A stretch of DNA of 64,000 nt, taken from NCBI RefSeq assembly GCF_001579805.1, contig NZ_CP014546.1, forward strand, positions 6,510,001 through 6,574,000, written 5' to 3'. Position numbers and translations under genes: made by a program. The notes under the pieces were generated by a model. It was not told where the DNA came from. It did not search any database and worked only from the letters and a program-made list of their open reading frames with translations. Source of the stretch: Pseudomonas azotoformans. Its GTDB lineage: Bacteria > Pseudomonadota > Gammaproteobacteria > Pseudomonadales > Pseudomonadaceae. Positions 8,439 to 17,440 of the stretch are shown one piece after another (the stretch's first letter is position 1; each line of letters starts with the position of its first letter).

Positions 8439-11033
8439 TCAGGCCGTCGCCGCCGATTCCAGGAAGTCCTGGGCGAAACGTTGCAACACGCCGCCCGCCT
8501 CGTAGATCGACACTTCTTCGGCGGTGTCCAGGCGGCAGGTCACCGGCACTTCGACACGTTCGCCATTCTTGCGGTTGATCACCAGCGTCAATTGCGCACG
8601 CGGGGTGCGTGCACCGACCACGTCATAGGTTTCGCTGCCGTCGATCTTCAGGGTGTTGCGGTCGGTGCCCGGCAGGAACTCCAGGGGCAACACGCCCATG
8701 CCCACCAGGTTGGTGCGGTGGATGCGCTCGAACCCTTCGGCGGCAATCGCCTCCACCCCGGCCAGGCGCACGCCCTTGGCGGCCCAGTCGCGGGACGAGC
8801 CCTGGCCGTAGTCGGCGCCAGCAATAATGATCAGCGGCTGCTTGCGTTCCATGTAGGTCTCGATGGCTTCCCACATCCGGGTGACCTGGCCTTCCGGCTC
8901 GATGCGCGCCAGGGAACCCTGCTTGACCTTGCCGTTTTCAACCACCATTTCGTTGAACAGTTTCGGGTTGGCAAAGGTCGCGCGCTGCGCCGTCAAGTGG
9001 TCGCCACGGTGAGTCGCGTAGGAGTTGAAGTCCACCTCCGGCAGACCCATTTTCGCCAGGTATTCGCCAGCGGCGCTGTCGAGCATGATCGCGTTGGACG
9101 GTGACAGATGGTCGGTGGTGATGTTGTCCGGCAGCACCGCCAGCGGGCGCATGCCCTTGAGCGGCCGCGCCCCGGCCAGCGCGCCTTCCCAGTACGGCGG
9201 ACGGCGGATATAGGTGCTTTGGGGGCGCCAGTCATACAGCGGTGCGACTTTCGGGCCGGTGTCTTCGTGGATGGCGAACATCGGGATATACACCGCGCGG
9301 AACTGCTCCGGCTTGACCGAGGCCTTGACCACCGCGTCGATCTCTTCGTCGCTCGGCCAGATGTCCTGCAGGCGGATTTCCTTGCCGTTGGCGTCCAGGC
9401 CGAGCACGTCTTTTTCGATGTCGAAACGGATGGTGCCGGCAATCGCGTAGGCCACTACCAGCGGCGGCGACGCCAGAAACGCTTGCTTGGCGTACGGGTG
9501 GATACGCCCGTCGAAGTTGCGGTTGCCCGACAGCACGGCGGTGGCGTACAGGTCGCGGTCGATGATTTCCTGCTGGATCACCGGGTCGAGCGCCCCGGAC
9601 ATGCCGTTGCAAGTGGTGCAGGCAAATGCCACCACGCCAAAGCCGAGTTTTTCCAACTCATGGCCCAGGCCCGCTTCCTCCAGGTACATGGCCACGGTTT
9701 TCGAGCCGGGCGCCAGGGAGGATTTGACCCAAGGTTTACGCGTCAGCCCCAGTTGGTTGGCATTGCGTGCGAGCAGGCCTGCGGCAATCACGTTGCGTGG
9801 GTTACTGGTGTTGGTGCAACTGGTGATGGCCGCGATGATCACCGCGCCGTCGGGCATTTGCCCCGGCACTTCGTCCCACTGGCCGGAGATGCCCTTGGAC
9901 GCCAGGTCGCTGGTGGCAACGCGGGCATGCGGGTTGCTCGGCCCGGCCATGTTGCGCACGACGCTGGACAGGTCGAAGGTGAGGCCGCGCTCGTATCGCG
10001 CGCCTTTGAGGTCATCTGCCCACAGGCCGGTGTGGCGGGCATATTGCTCAACCAGGGTGACTTGTTCGTCTTCACGGCCAGTGAGTTTCAGGTAAGCGAT
10101 AGTTTGCTGGTCGATATAGAACATCGCCGCGGTGGCGCCGTATTCCGGGGCCATGTTGGAGATGGTCGCGCGGTCGCCGAGGGTCAGTGCCGAAGCGCCT
10201 TCGCCGAAGAACTCCAGCCAGGCGCCGACCACTTTCTGTTTACGCAGGAACTCAGTCAGCGCCAGCACCATGTCGGTGGCAGTAATACCTGGCAGCAGCT
10301 TGCCGGTGAGTTCCACGCCGACGCTTTCCGGCAGGCGCATCCAGGAGGCGCGGCCGAGCATTACGCTCTCGGCTTCCAGGCCGCCGACGCCAATGGCGAT
10401 CACGCCCAGGGCGTCCACGTGCGGCGTGTGGCTGTCGGTGCCGACACAGGTGTCCGGGAACGCCACGCCGTCGCGCACCTGGATCACCGGGGACATTTTC
10501 TCCAGGTTGATCTGGTGCATGATGCCGTTGCCCGGCGGGATCACATCGACGTTCTTGAAAGCCTTTTTGGTCCACTCGATAAAGTGGAAACGGTCTTCAT
10601 TGCGACGGTCTTCGATGGCGCGATTTTTCTCGAACGCGTCCGGGTCGAAACCGCCGGCTTCGACGGCCAGGGAGTGGTCGACGATCAGTTGGGTCGGCAC
10701 CACCGGGTTCACCTGGGCCGGGTCGCCGCCTTGCTGGGCGATGGCATCACGCAGGCCGGCGAGGTCGACCAGGGCGGTCTGGCCGAGAATGTCATGGCAC
10801 ACCACACGCGCCGGGAACCACGGGAAATCGAGGTCGCGCTTGCGTTCGATCAGTTGGCTCAGGGACGCGTTGAGGGTGGCCGGGTCGCAGCGACGCACCA
10901 GGTTTTCCGCGAGCACGCGGGAGGTGTAAGGCAAGGTGGCGTAGGCGCCGGGGGTGATTGCTTCAACTGCCGCGCGGGCGTCGAAGTAATCCAGGCGGCT
11001 GCCGGGGAGCGGTTTGCGAAATTCAGTGTTCAT
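8439..11033 (-). CDS. acnD: Fe/S-dependent 2-methylisocitrate dehydratase AcnD
   Basis: An 864-residue aconitase-family enzyme. The [4Fe-4S] ligands are visible in TSCTNTSNP and in the CTTCNG pair, and the C-terminal swivel domain carries the YGQGSSRDWAAKG segment. It dehydrates 2-methylcitrate and hands the product to PrpF. The frame is open 13 codons further upstream, but ATG at 11033 gives the conserved MNTEFRKPLPG start. It is separated from prpC by a long palindromic repeat. Confidence 0.95.
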   Translation of the reverse strand: MNTEFRKPLPGSRLDYFDARAAVEAITPGAYATLPYTSRVLAENLVRRCDPATLNASLSQLIERKRDLDFPWFPARVVCHDILGQTALVDLAGLRDAIAQQGGDPAQVNPVVPTQLIVDHSLAVEAGGFDPDAFEKNRAIEDRRNEDRFHFIEWTKKAFKNVDVIPPGNGIMHQINLEKMSPVIQVRDGVAFPDTCVGTDSHTPHVDALGVIAIGVGGLEAESVMLGRASWMRLPESVGVELTGKLLPGITATDMVLALTEFLRKQKVVGAWLEFFGEGASALTLGDRATISNMAPEYGATAAMFYIDQQTIAYLKLTGREDEQVTLVEQYARHTGLWADDLKGARYERGLTFDLSSVVRNMAGPSNPHARVATSDLASKGISGQWDEVPGQMPDGAVIIAAITSCTNTSNPRNVIAAGLLARNANQLGLTRKPWVKSSLAPGSKTVAMYLEEAGLGHELEKLGFGVVAFACTTCNGMSGALDPVIQQEIIDRDLYATAVLSGNRNFDGRIHPYAKQAFLASPPLVVAYAIAGTIRFDIEKDVLGLDANGKEIRLQDIWPSDEEIDAVVKASVKPEQFRAVYIPMFAIHEDTGPKVAPLYDWRPQSTYIRRPPYWEGALAGARPLKGMRPLAVLPDNITTDHLSPSNAIMLDSAAGEYLAKMGLPEVDFNSYATHRGDHLTAQRATFANPKLFNEMVVENGKVKQGSLARIEPEGQVTRMWEAIETYMERKQPLIIIAGADYGQGSSRDWAAKGVRLAGVEAIAAEGFERIHRTNLVGMGVLPLEFLPGTDRNTLKIDGSETYDVVGARTPRAQLTLVINRKNGERVEVPVTCRLDTAEEVSIYEAGGVLQRFAQDFLESAATA

Positions 11034-11100
11034 CGTCAGGACTCGGTCACGGTGGTTGCAAAAGGAGCCCACGGATCCTGGGAGAGAATGCGATCAAAAG

Positions 11101-11189
11101 GTGGGAGCGGGCTTGCTCGCGAAGGCGGTTTAACCGTCGTCAGGTGTGTTGAATGACACACCGCTTTCGCGAGCAAGCCCGCTCCCACA
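11101..11189. repeat. paired inverted repeat (REP-like) between prpC and acnD
   Basis: An 89-base element with long arms, GTGGGAGCGGGCTTGCTCGC at the left and its complement at the right. The middle has a second short pair (AGGTGTGT and ACACACC). A transcript through the prp operon would fold here into a stable hairpin that could stall RNase or partly terminate, changing the ratio of prpB/prpC to acnD/prpF/prpD. The arms are seen directly; the effect is inferred. Confidence 0.85.
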
Positions 11190-11230
11190 TTTCTGATCCG
11201 GTTTCACCCCGGGATCAGCGGTTTCTCCAT

Positions 11231-12358
11231 TCAGCGACGTTCGATTGGCACGAACTTGCGCTGTTCTACGCCGGTGTATTCGGCGCTTGGACGGATGATG
11301 CGGTTGTTGGCGCGCTGCTCAAATACATGCGCGGCCCAGCCAGTCAGGCGCGAGCACACGAAGATCGGCGTGAACAGCTTGGTCGGGATGCCCATGAAGT
11401 GGTACGCCGAGGCATGGTAGAAGTCGGCGTTGGGGAACAGTTTCTTCTGCTCCCACATGGTCTTGTCGATGGCTTCGGAGACCGGGAACAGCACCGTGTC
11501 GCCTACTTCGTCAGCGAGTTTTTTCGACCAGCCCTTGATCACTTCATTACGCGGGTCGCTGTCTTTGTAGATCGCGTGGCCGAAGCCCATGATCTTGTCT
11601 TTGCGCGCCAGCATGCCGAGGGTGCCTTCGACCGCTTCTTCAGCGGACGAGAAGCGCTCGATCATCTCCATCGCTGCTTCGTTGGCACCGCCATGCAACG
11701 GGCCGCGCAGCGAACCGATGGCGGCGGTGACGCAGGAATACAGGTCGGACAGGGTCGAAGCACACACCCGCGCCGTGAAGGTCGAGGCGTTGAATTCGTG
11801 TTCCGCGTAGAGGATCAACGAAACGTTCATGACCTTGACGTGCAACTCGCTCGGCTTCTTGCCATGCAGCAAATGCAGGAAGTGGCCGCCAATGGAGGGT
11901 TCATCGGTCACGCAATCAATGCGCTTGCCGTCGTGGCTGAAGCGATACCAGTAGCACATGATCGCCGGGAAGGCGGCCAGCAGGCGGTCGGTGACGTCGC
12001 GCTGCACGCTGAAGTCTTGCTCGGGCTCGATATTGCCCAGGAACGAGCAACCGGTGCGCATTACGTCCATCGGGTGGGCGTCGGCGGGGATGCGTTCCAG
12101 CACTTCCTTCAGCGCTTGGGGCAGGTCGCGCAGCTTGCTCAGCTTGGCGCTGTAGGCGACCAGTTCGGCCTTGGTCGGCAATTCGCCGTACAGCAGCAGG
12201 TAGGCGACTTCTTCAAACTGCGCATCGGCGGCCAGTTCGCGCACGTCATAGCCGCGATAGGTCAGGCCGGCGCCTGCTTGGCCCACGGTGGACAATGCGG
12301 TCTGCCCGGCCACCTGGCCACGCAGGCCGGCACCACTCAGTACTTTTGCTTCAGCCAT
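11231..12358 (-). CDS. prpC: 2-methylcitrate synthase PrpC
   Basis: A 375-residue citrate-synthase-fold protein with the catalytic histidine segments LHGGANEA and MGFGHAIYK. It condenses propionyl-CoA with oxaloacetate. The short length and location between prpB and acnD identify it as the methylcitrate enzyme and not the housekeeping GltA (about 430 residues). It follows prpB after 40 bases. Confidence 0.95.
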   Translation of the reverse strand: MAEAKVLSGAGLRGQVAGQTALSTVGQAGAGLTYRGYDVRELAADAQFEEVAYLLLYGELPTKAELVAYSAKLSKLRDLPQALKEVLERIPADAHPMDVMRTGCSFLGNIEPEQDFSVQRDVTDRLLAAFPAIMCYWYRFSHDGKRIDCVTDEPSIGGHFLHLLHGKKPSELHVKVMNVSLILYAEHEFNASTFTARVCASTLSDLYSCVTAAIGSLRGPLHGGANEAAMEMIERFSSAEEAVEGTLGMLARKDKIMGFGHAIYKDSDPRNEVIKGWSKKLADEVGDTVLFPVSEAIDKTMWEQKKLFPNADFYHASAYHFMGIPTKLFTPIFVCSRLTGWAAHVFEQRANNRIIRPSAEYTGVEQRKFVPIERR

Positions 12359-12398
12359 GTCGGTTCTCCAATCTTGAATTTATTAGGGAGGCTGTTCT

Positions 12399-13295
12399 TT
12401 ACTTCTTGGCTGCGAACAGCGCGTCGAGCTTCTGCTCGAAGGTGTGGTAGTCGATGCGATCGTAGAGCTCCATGCGGGTTTGCATGGTGTCGATCACGTT
12501 CTGTTGGGTCCCGTCGCGACGGATCGCGGTGTAGACGTTTTCGGCGGCCTTGTTCATGGCGCGGAAGGCCGAGAGCGGGTACAGCACGATGGAAACATCG
12601 GCCGATTTCAATTGTTCGGTGGTGTACAGCGGCGTAGCGCCGAACTCGGTGATGTTGGCCAGGATCGGGGCCTTCACACGGGAGGCGAACAGCTTGTACA
12701 TCTCAAGTTCGGTGATGGCTTCCGGGAACACCATGTCGGCGCCGGCTTCGATGCAGGCGGCGGCGCGTTCCAGGGCGGACTCCAGACCTTCCACCGCCAG
12801 GGCATCGGTGCGCGCCATGATCACGAAGCTGTCATCGGTGCGCGCATCCACGGCGGCCTTGATGCGGTCGACCATTTCCTGCTGGGACACGATTTCCTTG
12901 TTCGGACGGTGACCGCAGCGCTTGGCGCCGACCTGGTCTTCGATATGGATCGCCGCCGCGCCGAACTTGATCATCGACTTGACGGTACGTGCCACGTTGA
13001 ACGCCGAGGAGCCGAAACCGGTGTCCACGTCTACGAGAAGCGGCAGGTCGCAGACGTCGGTGATGCGGCGCACGTCAGTCAGCACGTCATCCAGGCCAGT
13101 AATCCCCAGGTCCGGCACGCCGAGGGAACCGGCAGCCACACCGCCGCCCGACAGGTAGATCGCCTTGAAACCGGCGCGCTTGGCCAGCAGCGCATGGTTG
13201 GCATTGATCGCACCGACCACCTGCAAAGGCTGCTCGCTGGCGACCGCGTCACGGAAACGCTGGCCGGGAGTCGTCTTATTATTGGAACTCATCAT
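12399..13295 (-). CDS. prpB: 2-methylisocitrate lyase PrpB
   Basis: A 298-residue isocitrate-lyase-family enzyme with the signature [12 protein letters not shown] and the Mg-site region DVDTGFG. It splits 2-methylisocitrate into pyruvate and succinate, the last step of the cycle. Two adjacent ATG codons could serve as start. The start overlaps the stop of the GntR regulator gene by a few bases, so both are translated from one transcript. Confidence 0.95.
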   Translation of the reverse strand: MMSSNNKTTPGQRFRDAVASEQPLQVVGAINANHALLAKRAGFKAIYLSGGGVAAGSLGVPDLGITGLDDVLTDVRRITDVCDLPLLVDVDTGFGSSAFNVARTVKSMIKFGAAAIHIEDQVGAKRCGHRPNKEIVSQQEMVDRIKAAVDARTDDSFVIMARTDALAVEGLESALERAAACIEAGADMVFPEAITELEMYKLFASRVKAPILANITEFGATPLYTTEQLKSADVSIVLYPLSAFRAMNKAAENVYTAIRRDGTQQNVIDTMQTRMELYDRIDYHTFEQKLDALFAAKK

Positions 13296-14002
13296 TCACC
13301 TCGTGATTGGGCAGTGCCGTCGGGGAAGTGACGGGCAATGTTGCGTTTGGATGCGCCGATATGCCGGCGCATCAACAGTTCGGCCAGTTCACCGTCGCGA
13401 TCGGCAATCGCGTCAAGGATGCGGTGGTGCTCGGCAAAGGCCTGGCGTGGACGATTGGGGGTGGCGGAGAACTGGATGCGGTACATGCGCACCAATTGGT
13501 ACAACTCGCCGCAGAGCATTTGGGTCAGGGTGCGGTTGCCGGCGCCTTGAATGATCCGGTAATGAAAATCGAAGTCGCCCTCCTGCTGGTAATAACCGAG
13601 GCCAGCCTGGAAGGCTTCGTCGCGTTCATGGGTGTGCAGCACCTGGCGCAGCTCTTCGATTTCCGCGTCGGTCATGCGCTCGGCGGCCAGGCGACAGGCC
13701 ATGCCTTCGAGGGATTCGCGAATTTCATAAAGTTCGATCAGCTCGGCATGGCTCAACGAAACCACGCGCGCGCCGACATGCGGCACGCGCACCAGCAGGC
13801 GCTGGCCTTCCAGGCGGTGGATCGCCTCGCGCAGCGGGCCACGGCTGATGCCATAGGTGCGCGCCAGTTCCGGCTCGGAGATCTTGCTGCCGGGGGCGAT
13901 CTCGCCCTTGACGATGGCGGCCTGGATACGCCGGAAGACGTTCTCGGACATGGTCTGGGAATCGTCTTGCGCCACCACTGGGGATTCCAGCTGATCCAGC
14001 AT
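13292..14002 (-). CDS. prpR: GntR/FadR-family regulator of the methylcitrate operon
   Basis: A 236-residue regulator with an N-terminal winged helix ([20 protein letters not shown]) and an FCD-type all-helical ligand domain. It is first in the prp operon and overlaps prpB, so it very likely controls the operon in response to a methylcitrate intermediate. An in-frame upstream start at 14044 exists, but ATG 14002 has AAAGGTG at good spacing. Two copies of ATTGTCGACA lie just upstream (see sites). Pseudomonas uses this GntR type instead of the sigma-54 PrpR of enteric bacteria; the symbol refers to role. Confidence 0.9.
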   Translation of the reverse strand: MLDQLESPVVAQDDSQTMSENVFRRIQAAIVKGEIAPGSKISEPELARTYGISRGPLREAIHRLEGQRLLVRVPHVGARVVSLSHAELIELYEIRESLEGMACRLAAERMTDAEIEELRQVLHTHERDEAFQAGLGYYQQEGDFDFHYRIIQGAGNRTLTQMLCGELYQLVRMYRIQFSATPNRPRQAFAEHHRILDAIADRDGELAELLMRRHIGASKRNIARHFPDGTAQSRGE

Positions 14003-14012
14003 ATTGTCGACA
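14003..14012. promoter_or_regulatory. operator-like half of the prp control region, copy 1
   Basis: ATTGTCGACA directly before the regulator start codon and overlapping its ribosome-binding region. It matches ten of the twelve bases of the perfect palindrome at 14076. Binding of the GntR protein here could block translation initiation or early transcription. Inference from repeat and position. Confidence 0.5.
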
Positions 14013-14075
14013 CCTTTAAAAGCAATGCCGCAAAAACTAGCCAATCAGCCCTGGATAGTCAAAGAATAAATACAC

Positions 14076-14087
14076 ATTGTCGACAAT
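14076..14087. promoter_or_regulatory. candidate PrpR (GntR-family) operator
   Basis: A perfect 12-base palindrome, ATTGTCGACAAT, 74 bases upstream of the prp regulator. GntR/FadR proteins often bind short palindromes of this size. Together with the copy at 14003 it forms a plausible autoregulatory site. Confidence 0.6.
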
Positions 14088-14274
14088 CGTCTAATAACCA
14101 GGGTTGCACCCTATCAGGGCATGGCCGCCTGCCAGCGCTGGCGCCAAAAAAGCATCATGTTAGAATGCCCGGCACTTTTGCCTGACATCGCGAGATGAAA
14201 CGGCGCACGAGGGAGCTTGCGCAGTAATGCCAGTCGCCTTGAATTGAACATCGCACTGCACCGCCTCGGGATTT

Positions 14275-14811
14275 ATGAGACTCAAGCCCTTCCTTCTATT
14301 GATTTGCCTGTTATCCGCACCGGGCCTTGGCGTCGCCGCCGAGAAGACCGTGTACGGCCTCAACGAATACGCCCAATTGGCCGGGATCGACCTGGAAGTC
14401 GCCGCCAAACTGGACACCGGTGCCAAGACCGCCTCCCTCAGTGCCCGTGATATCAAGCGCTTCAAGCGCAACGGCGAATCCTGGGTGCGCTTCTACCTGG
14501 CCATCGACACCGCCCATTCCCATCCCATCGAGCGCCCCCTGGCCCGCGTCAGCAAGATCAAGCGCCGTGCCGGTGACTACGACCCCGATGAGGACAAGAA
14601 CTACACCGCCCGTCCGGTGATTGCCCTGGATATCTGCATGGGCACCGCTTTACGCAGCATCGAAGTGAACTTGACTGACCGTAGCGCATTCCAATACCCG
14701 CTGCTGATCGGCTCCGAGGCGCTGAAACGCTTTGATGCGCTGGTCGACCCCAGTCTTAAATACGCAGCAGGCAAACCCGCCTGCGCCGCCGACGCTCATA
14801 CCGCCGAGTAA
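14275..14811 (+). CDS. rloA2: retropepsin-like peptidase (RimK-associated 'ATP-dependent zinc protease' family)
   Basis: A 178-residue protein with a cleavable signal peptide (cut near LGVAA/EK). The core motif KLDTGAKTASLSA has the D-T-G-A signature of retropepsin-like aspartic peptidases, although the family was long labelled zinc protease. Five bases downstream comes a 7TM protein and then an ATP-grasp ligase, the three-gene set that recent annotation calls Rlo and links with osmotic stress tolerance. That name is recalled, not checked. It likely acts in the periplasm. Confidence 0.8.
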   Translation: MRLKPFLLLICLLSAPGLGVAAEKTVYGLNEYAQLAGIDLEVAAKLDTGAKTASLSARDIKRFKRNGESWVRFYLAIDTAHSHPIERPLARVSKIKRRAGDYDPDEDKNYTARPVIALDICMGTALRSIEVNLTDRSAFQYPLLIGSEALKRFDALVDPSLKYAAGKPACAADAHTAE

Positions 14812-14816
14812 ACCGA

Positions 14817-16352
14817 ATGCGCTCTCTGACCCTGCACCTGAAAATCCTGATCGCCATCCTGGTGGTGCTGGGTATTTCGGTCACCGCCTACCAGATCTTC
14901 GTGCTGGGGATCCCCGTCACCGAGGACGCCACCGACGACTTGTGGAACATCGACGCCAAGGTCGAGTTCGTCGCCAACCCGAAAGACCCGGTGAAGATCC
15001 AGATGTTCGTGCCGCCCTTGAGCCGCGACTTCGTCAGCCTTAACGAGAGCTTTATTTCTAACAACTACGGCGTGAGCGTCAACCGCACCGATGGCAACCG
15101 CAAGGTGACCTGGTCGGCACGCCGTGCCAAGGGTAACCAGACCCTGTATTACCGCCTGGTCCTCACCAAGCGTTACAGCGGGGAAAAGGTCAAGGTCAAG
15201 GGCCCGACCTTCCGCGACAGCATTGCCGTGGAAGGCCCGGAGAAAATCGCCGCCGAAGCGCTGTTAGCGCCGATCCGCCAGCACTCGGCCGACGTCGAGA
15301 CCTTTATCAGCGAAGCCATCAAGCGCACTAACAACCTCAATGACGACAATGTGAAGCTGCTGCTGGCGGGCGATCCGTCCACGCCGCACAAGGCCAAGAT
15401 CGTCGAATTGCTGCTGTCCATCGCCCATGTGCCGGTGGAGAAGGTCCACACCATCCGCCTGGTGGCCGACCAGCCGCAAACCCCGGAACTGTGGCTGCGC
15501 AGTTTCAACGGCAATGATTGGTTGTACTTCAACCCTGAAACCGGCGAACAAGGTTTGCCCACCGACCGCCTGCTGTGGTGGACCGGTGATGAAAACCTGA
15601 TCACCGTCGATGGCGGCAAGAAGGCCATGGTGACCTTCAGCCTGAACAACAGCGAAATGAACGCGATTCGCCTGGCCAAGCTGACGGACGAGAACACCGA
15701 CGCCAACTTCCTCGAATACTCGCTGTACGGCCTGCCGCTGCAAACCCAGCAGACGTTCATGATCATGGTGATGATCCCGATTGGCGTACTGGTGATCCTG
15801 ATCCTGCGCAACCTGATCGGCCTGCAGACCCTGGGCACGTTCACGCCGGTGCTGATCGCCCTGGCATTCCGCGAGACGCAACTGGGCTTCGGGATTGTGC
15901 TGTTCACGATCATCACGGCGCTGGGGCTGTCCCTCAGGTCGTACCTGGAACACTTGAAATTGCAGATGCTGCCGAGGCTGTCGGTGGTGCTGACCTTCGT
16001 GGTGGTGCTGATCGCGGCGATCAGCCTGTTCAGCCATAAGCTGGGGCTGGAGCGTGGGTTGTCGGTGGCGCTGTTCCCGATGGTGATCTTGACCATGACC
16101 ATCGAACGCCTGTCGATCACTTGGGAAGAGCGCGGCGCCAACCATGCGCTGAAAGTGGCGATTGGTACGCTGTTCGCCGCATCGCTGGCCCACATCATCA
16201 TGAGCGTGCCGGAGCTGATCTACTTCGTGTTCACCTTCCCGGCGATCCTGCTGATCCTGGTGGGCTTCATGCTGGCCATGGGTCGTTATCGCGGCTACCG
16301 CCTGACCGAGCTGGTGCGTTTCAAGGCTTTCCTCAAGAAGGCTGACCAGTAA
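14817..16352 (+). CDS. rloB: inactive transglutaminase fused to a 7TM domain (RloB-type membrane protein)
   Basis: A 511-residue protein. An N-terminal membrane anchor (residues 4-27) is followed by about 270 periplasmic residues of transglutaminase-like fold and then by about seven membrane helices from residue 310 on. The catalytic Cys-His-Asp of transglutaminases is not evident, in keeping with the 'inactive transglutaminase' family. It is translationally coupled to the next gene: the stop TAA overlaps the start ATG at 16352. Its role, from gene context, is in the osmotic-stress module with the peptidase and the ligase. Confidence 0.82.
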   Translation: MRSLTLHLKILIAILVVLGISVTAYQIFVLGIPVTEDATDDLWNIDAKVEFVANPKDPVKIQMFVPPLSRDFVSLNESFISNNYGVSVNRTDGNRKVTWSARRAKGNQTLYYRLVLTKRYSGEKVKVKGPTFRDSIAVEGPEKIAAEALLAPIRQHSADVETFISEAIKRTNNLNDDNVKLLLAGDPSTPHKAKIVELLLSIAHVPVEKVHTIRLVADQPQTPELWLRSFNGNDWLYFNPETGEQGLPTDRLLWWTGDENLITVDGGKKAMVTFSLNNSEMNAIRLAKLTDENTDANFLEYSLYGLPLQTQQTFMIMVMIPIGVLVILILRNLIGLQTLGTFTPVLIALAFRETQLGFGIVLFTIITALGLSLRSYLEHLKLQMLPRLSVVLTFVVVLIAAISLFSHKLGLERGLSVALFPMVILTMTIERLSITWEERGANHALKVAIGTLFAASLAHIIMSVPELIYFVFTFPAILLILVGFMLAMGRYRGYRLTELVRFKAFLKKADQ

Positions 16353-17338
16353 TGTTCGGCTTCTGGAAGACCTGGAAAGCCCTGGAAGCGCGGGGGATCA
16401 TGGGCATCAACCGGCGTAATGCCGACTACGTGCTCAAGTACAACAAGCGCAGCCTGTACCCGATCGTGGATGACAAGATCATCACCAAAGAGCGCGCCCT
16501 GGCCGCCGGTATTCATGTGCCGGAGATGTACGGGGTGATTTCCACCGAGAAGGAAATCGACAAGCTCGACGACATCATCGGCGGGCGCAGCGACTTCGTG
16601 ATCAAACCGGCCCAGGGCGCCGGCGGCGACGGCATCCTGGTGGTGGCGGACCGCTTTGAAGGGCGCTATCGCACGGTGTCCGGCAAGATCATCAGCCATG
16701 AAGAGATCGAGCATCAGATTTCCAGCATCCTCACCGGCCTGTATTCCCTGGGCGGCCACCGCGACCGTGCGTTGATCGAATACCGCGTGGTGCCTGACCA
16801 GATCTTCAAGAGCATCAGCTATGAAGGCGTGCCGGACATTCGCATCATCGTGTTGATGGGCTATCCGGTCATGGCCATGCTGCGCTTGCCGACGCGCCAA
16901 TCGGGCGGCAAGGCCAACCTGCACCAGGGCGCCATCGGCGTGGGCGTGGACCTGGCGACCGGCCTGACCCTGCGTGGCACCTGGCTGAACAACATCATCA
17001 CCAAGCACCCTGACACCACCAACGCGGTGGACGGCGTGCAACTGCCCAACTGGGATGGCTTCATGAAGCTAGCGGCCGGTTGCTATGAGCTGTGCGGACT
17101 GGGTTACATCGGCGTGGACATGGTGCTGGACCAGGAGAAAGGCCCGCTGATTCTTGAGTTGAATGCGCGGCCGGGGCTGAATATCCAGATTGCCAACGAC
17201 TGCGGCCTGACCCTGCGTACGCATGCGGTGGAAGCGCGACTGGAAGCACTGAAAGCCGCTGGCGTGACGGAAACGCCGGAGGAGCGGGTGAAGTTTGTGC
17301 AGGAAATGTTTGGGCATATTCCGCCGGTCGAAGGTTAG
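16352..17338 (+). CDS. rloC: alpha-L-glutamate ligase-like ATP-grasp protein (RloC-type)
   Basis: A 328-residue ATP-grasp enzyme related to RimK. ATP-binding segments are VIKPAQGAGGDGILVV and the Mg-binding ELNARPGLNIQ near the C-terminus. Such enzymes add amino acids, often glutamate, to a carboxyl group. It is the third gene of the peptidase / 7TM / ligase operon and overlaps its neighbour by one base. The acceptor is unknown. A large palindrome follows and probably ends the transcript. Confidence 0.85.
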   Translation: MFGFWKTWKALEARGIMGINRRNADYVLKYNKRSLYPIVDDKIITKERALAAGIHVPEMYGVISTEKEIDKLDDIIGGRSDFVIKPAQGAGGDGILVVADRFEGRYRTVSGKIISHEEIEHQISSILTGLYSLGGHRDRALIEYRVVPDQIFKSISYEGVPDIRIIVLMGYPVMAMLRLPTRQSGGKANLHQGAIGVGVDLATGLTLRGTWLNNIITKHPDTTNAVDGVQLPNWDGFMKLAAGCYELCGLGYIGVDMVLDQEKGPLILELNARPGLNIQIANDCGLTLRTHAVEARLEALKAAGVTETPEERVKFVQEMFGHIPPVEG

Positions 17339-17343
17339 AAAAC

Positions 17344-17417
17344 AGCTTCAAGTTGCAAGCTTAAAGCTGCAAGAATGCGCACCTGTGTTTTTAACTTGCA
17401 GCTAAAAGCTTGAAGCT
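17344..17417. repeat. 74-base imperfect palindrome, AGCTTCAAG type
   Basis: Outer arms AGCTTCAAG / CTTGAAGCT and inner arms AAAGCTGCAAG / CTTGCAGCTAAAAG. It fills most of the gap between the ligase gene and pabB. This is a different palindrome class from the GTGGGAGC elements. Possible roles are terminator or dispersed repeat. Confidence 0.75.
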
Positions 17418-17440
17418 CGCCGCTGCCGTCAAGGCCCCTC

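Noticed and set aside
6648..11156. Very long plus-strand open frames opposite prpD, prpF and acnD
   Set aside because: They mirror real genes on the other strand, have histidine/arginine/glycine-rich compositions typical of antisense frames in high-GC DNA, and no domain is recognisable.
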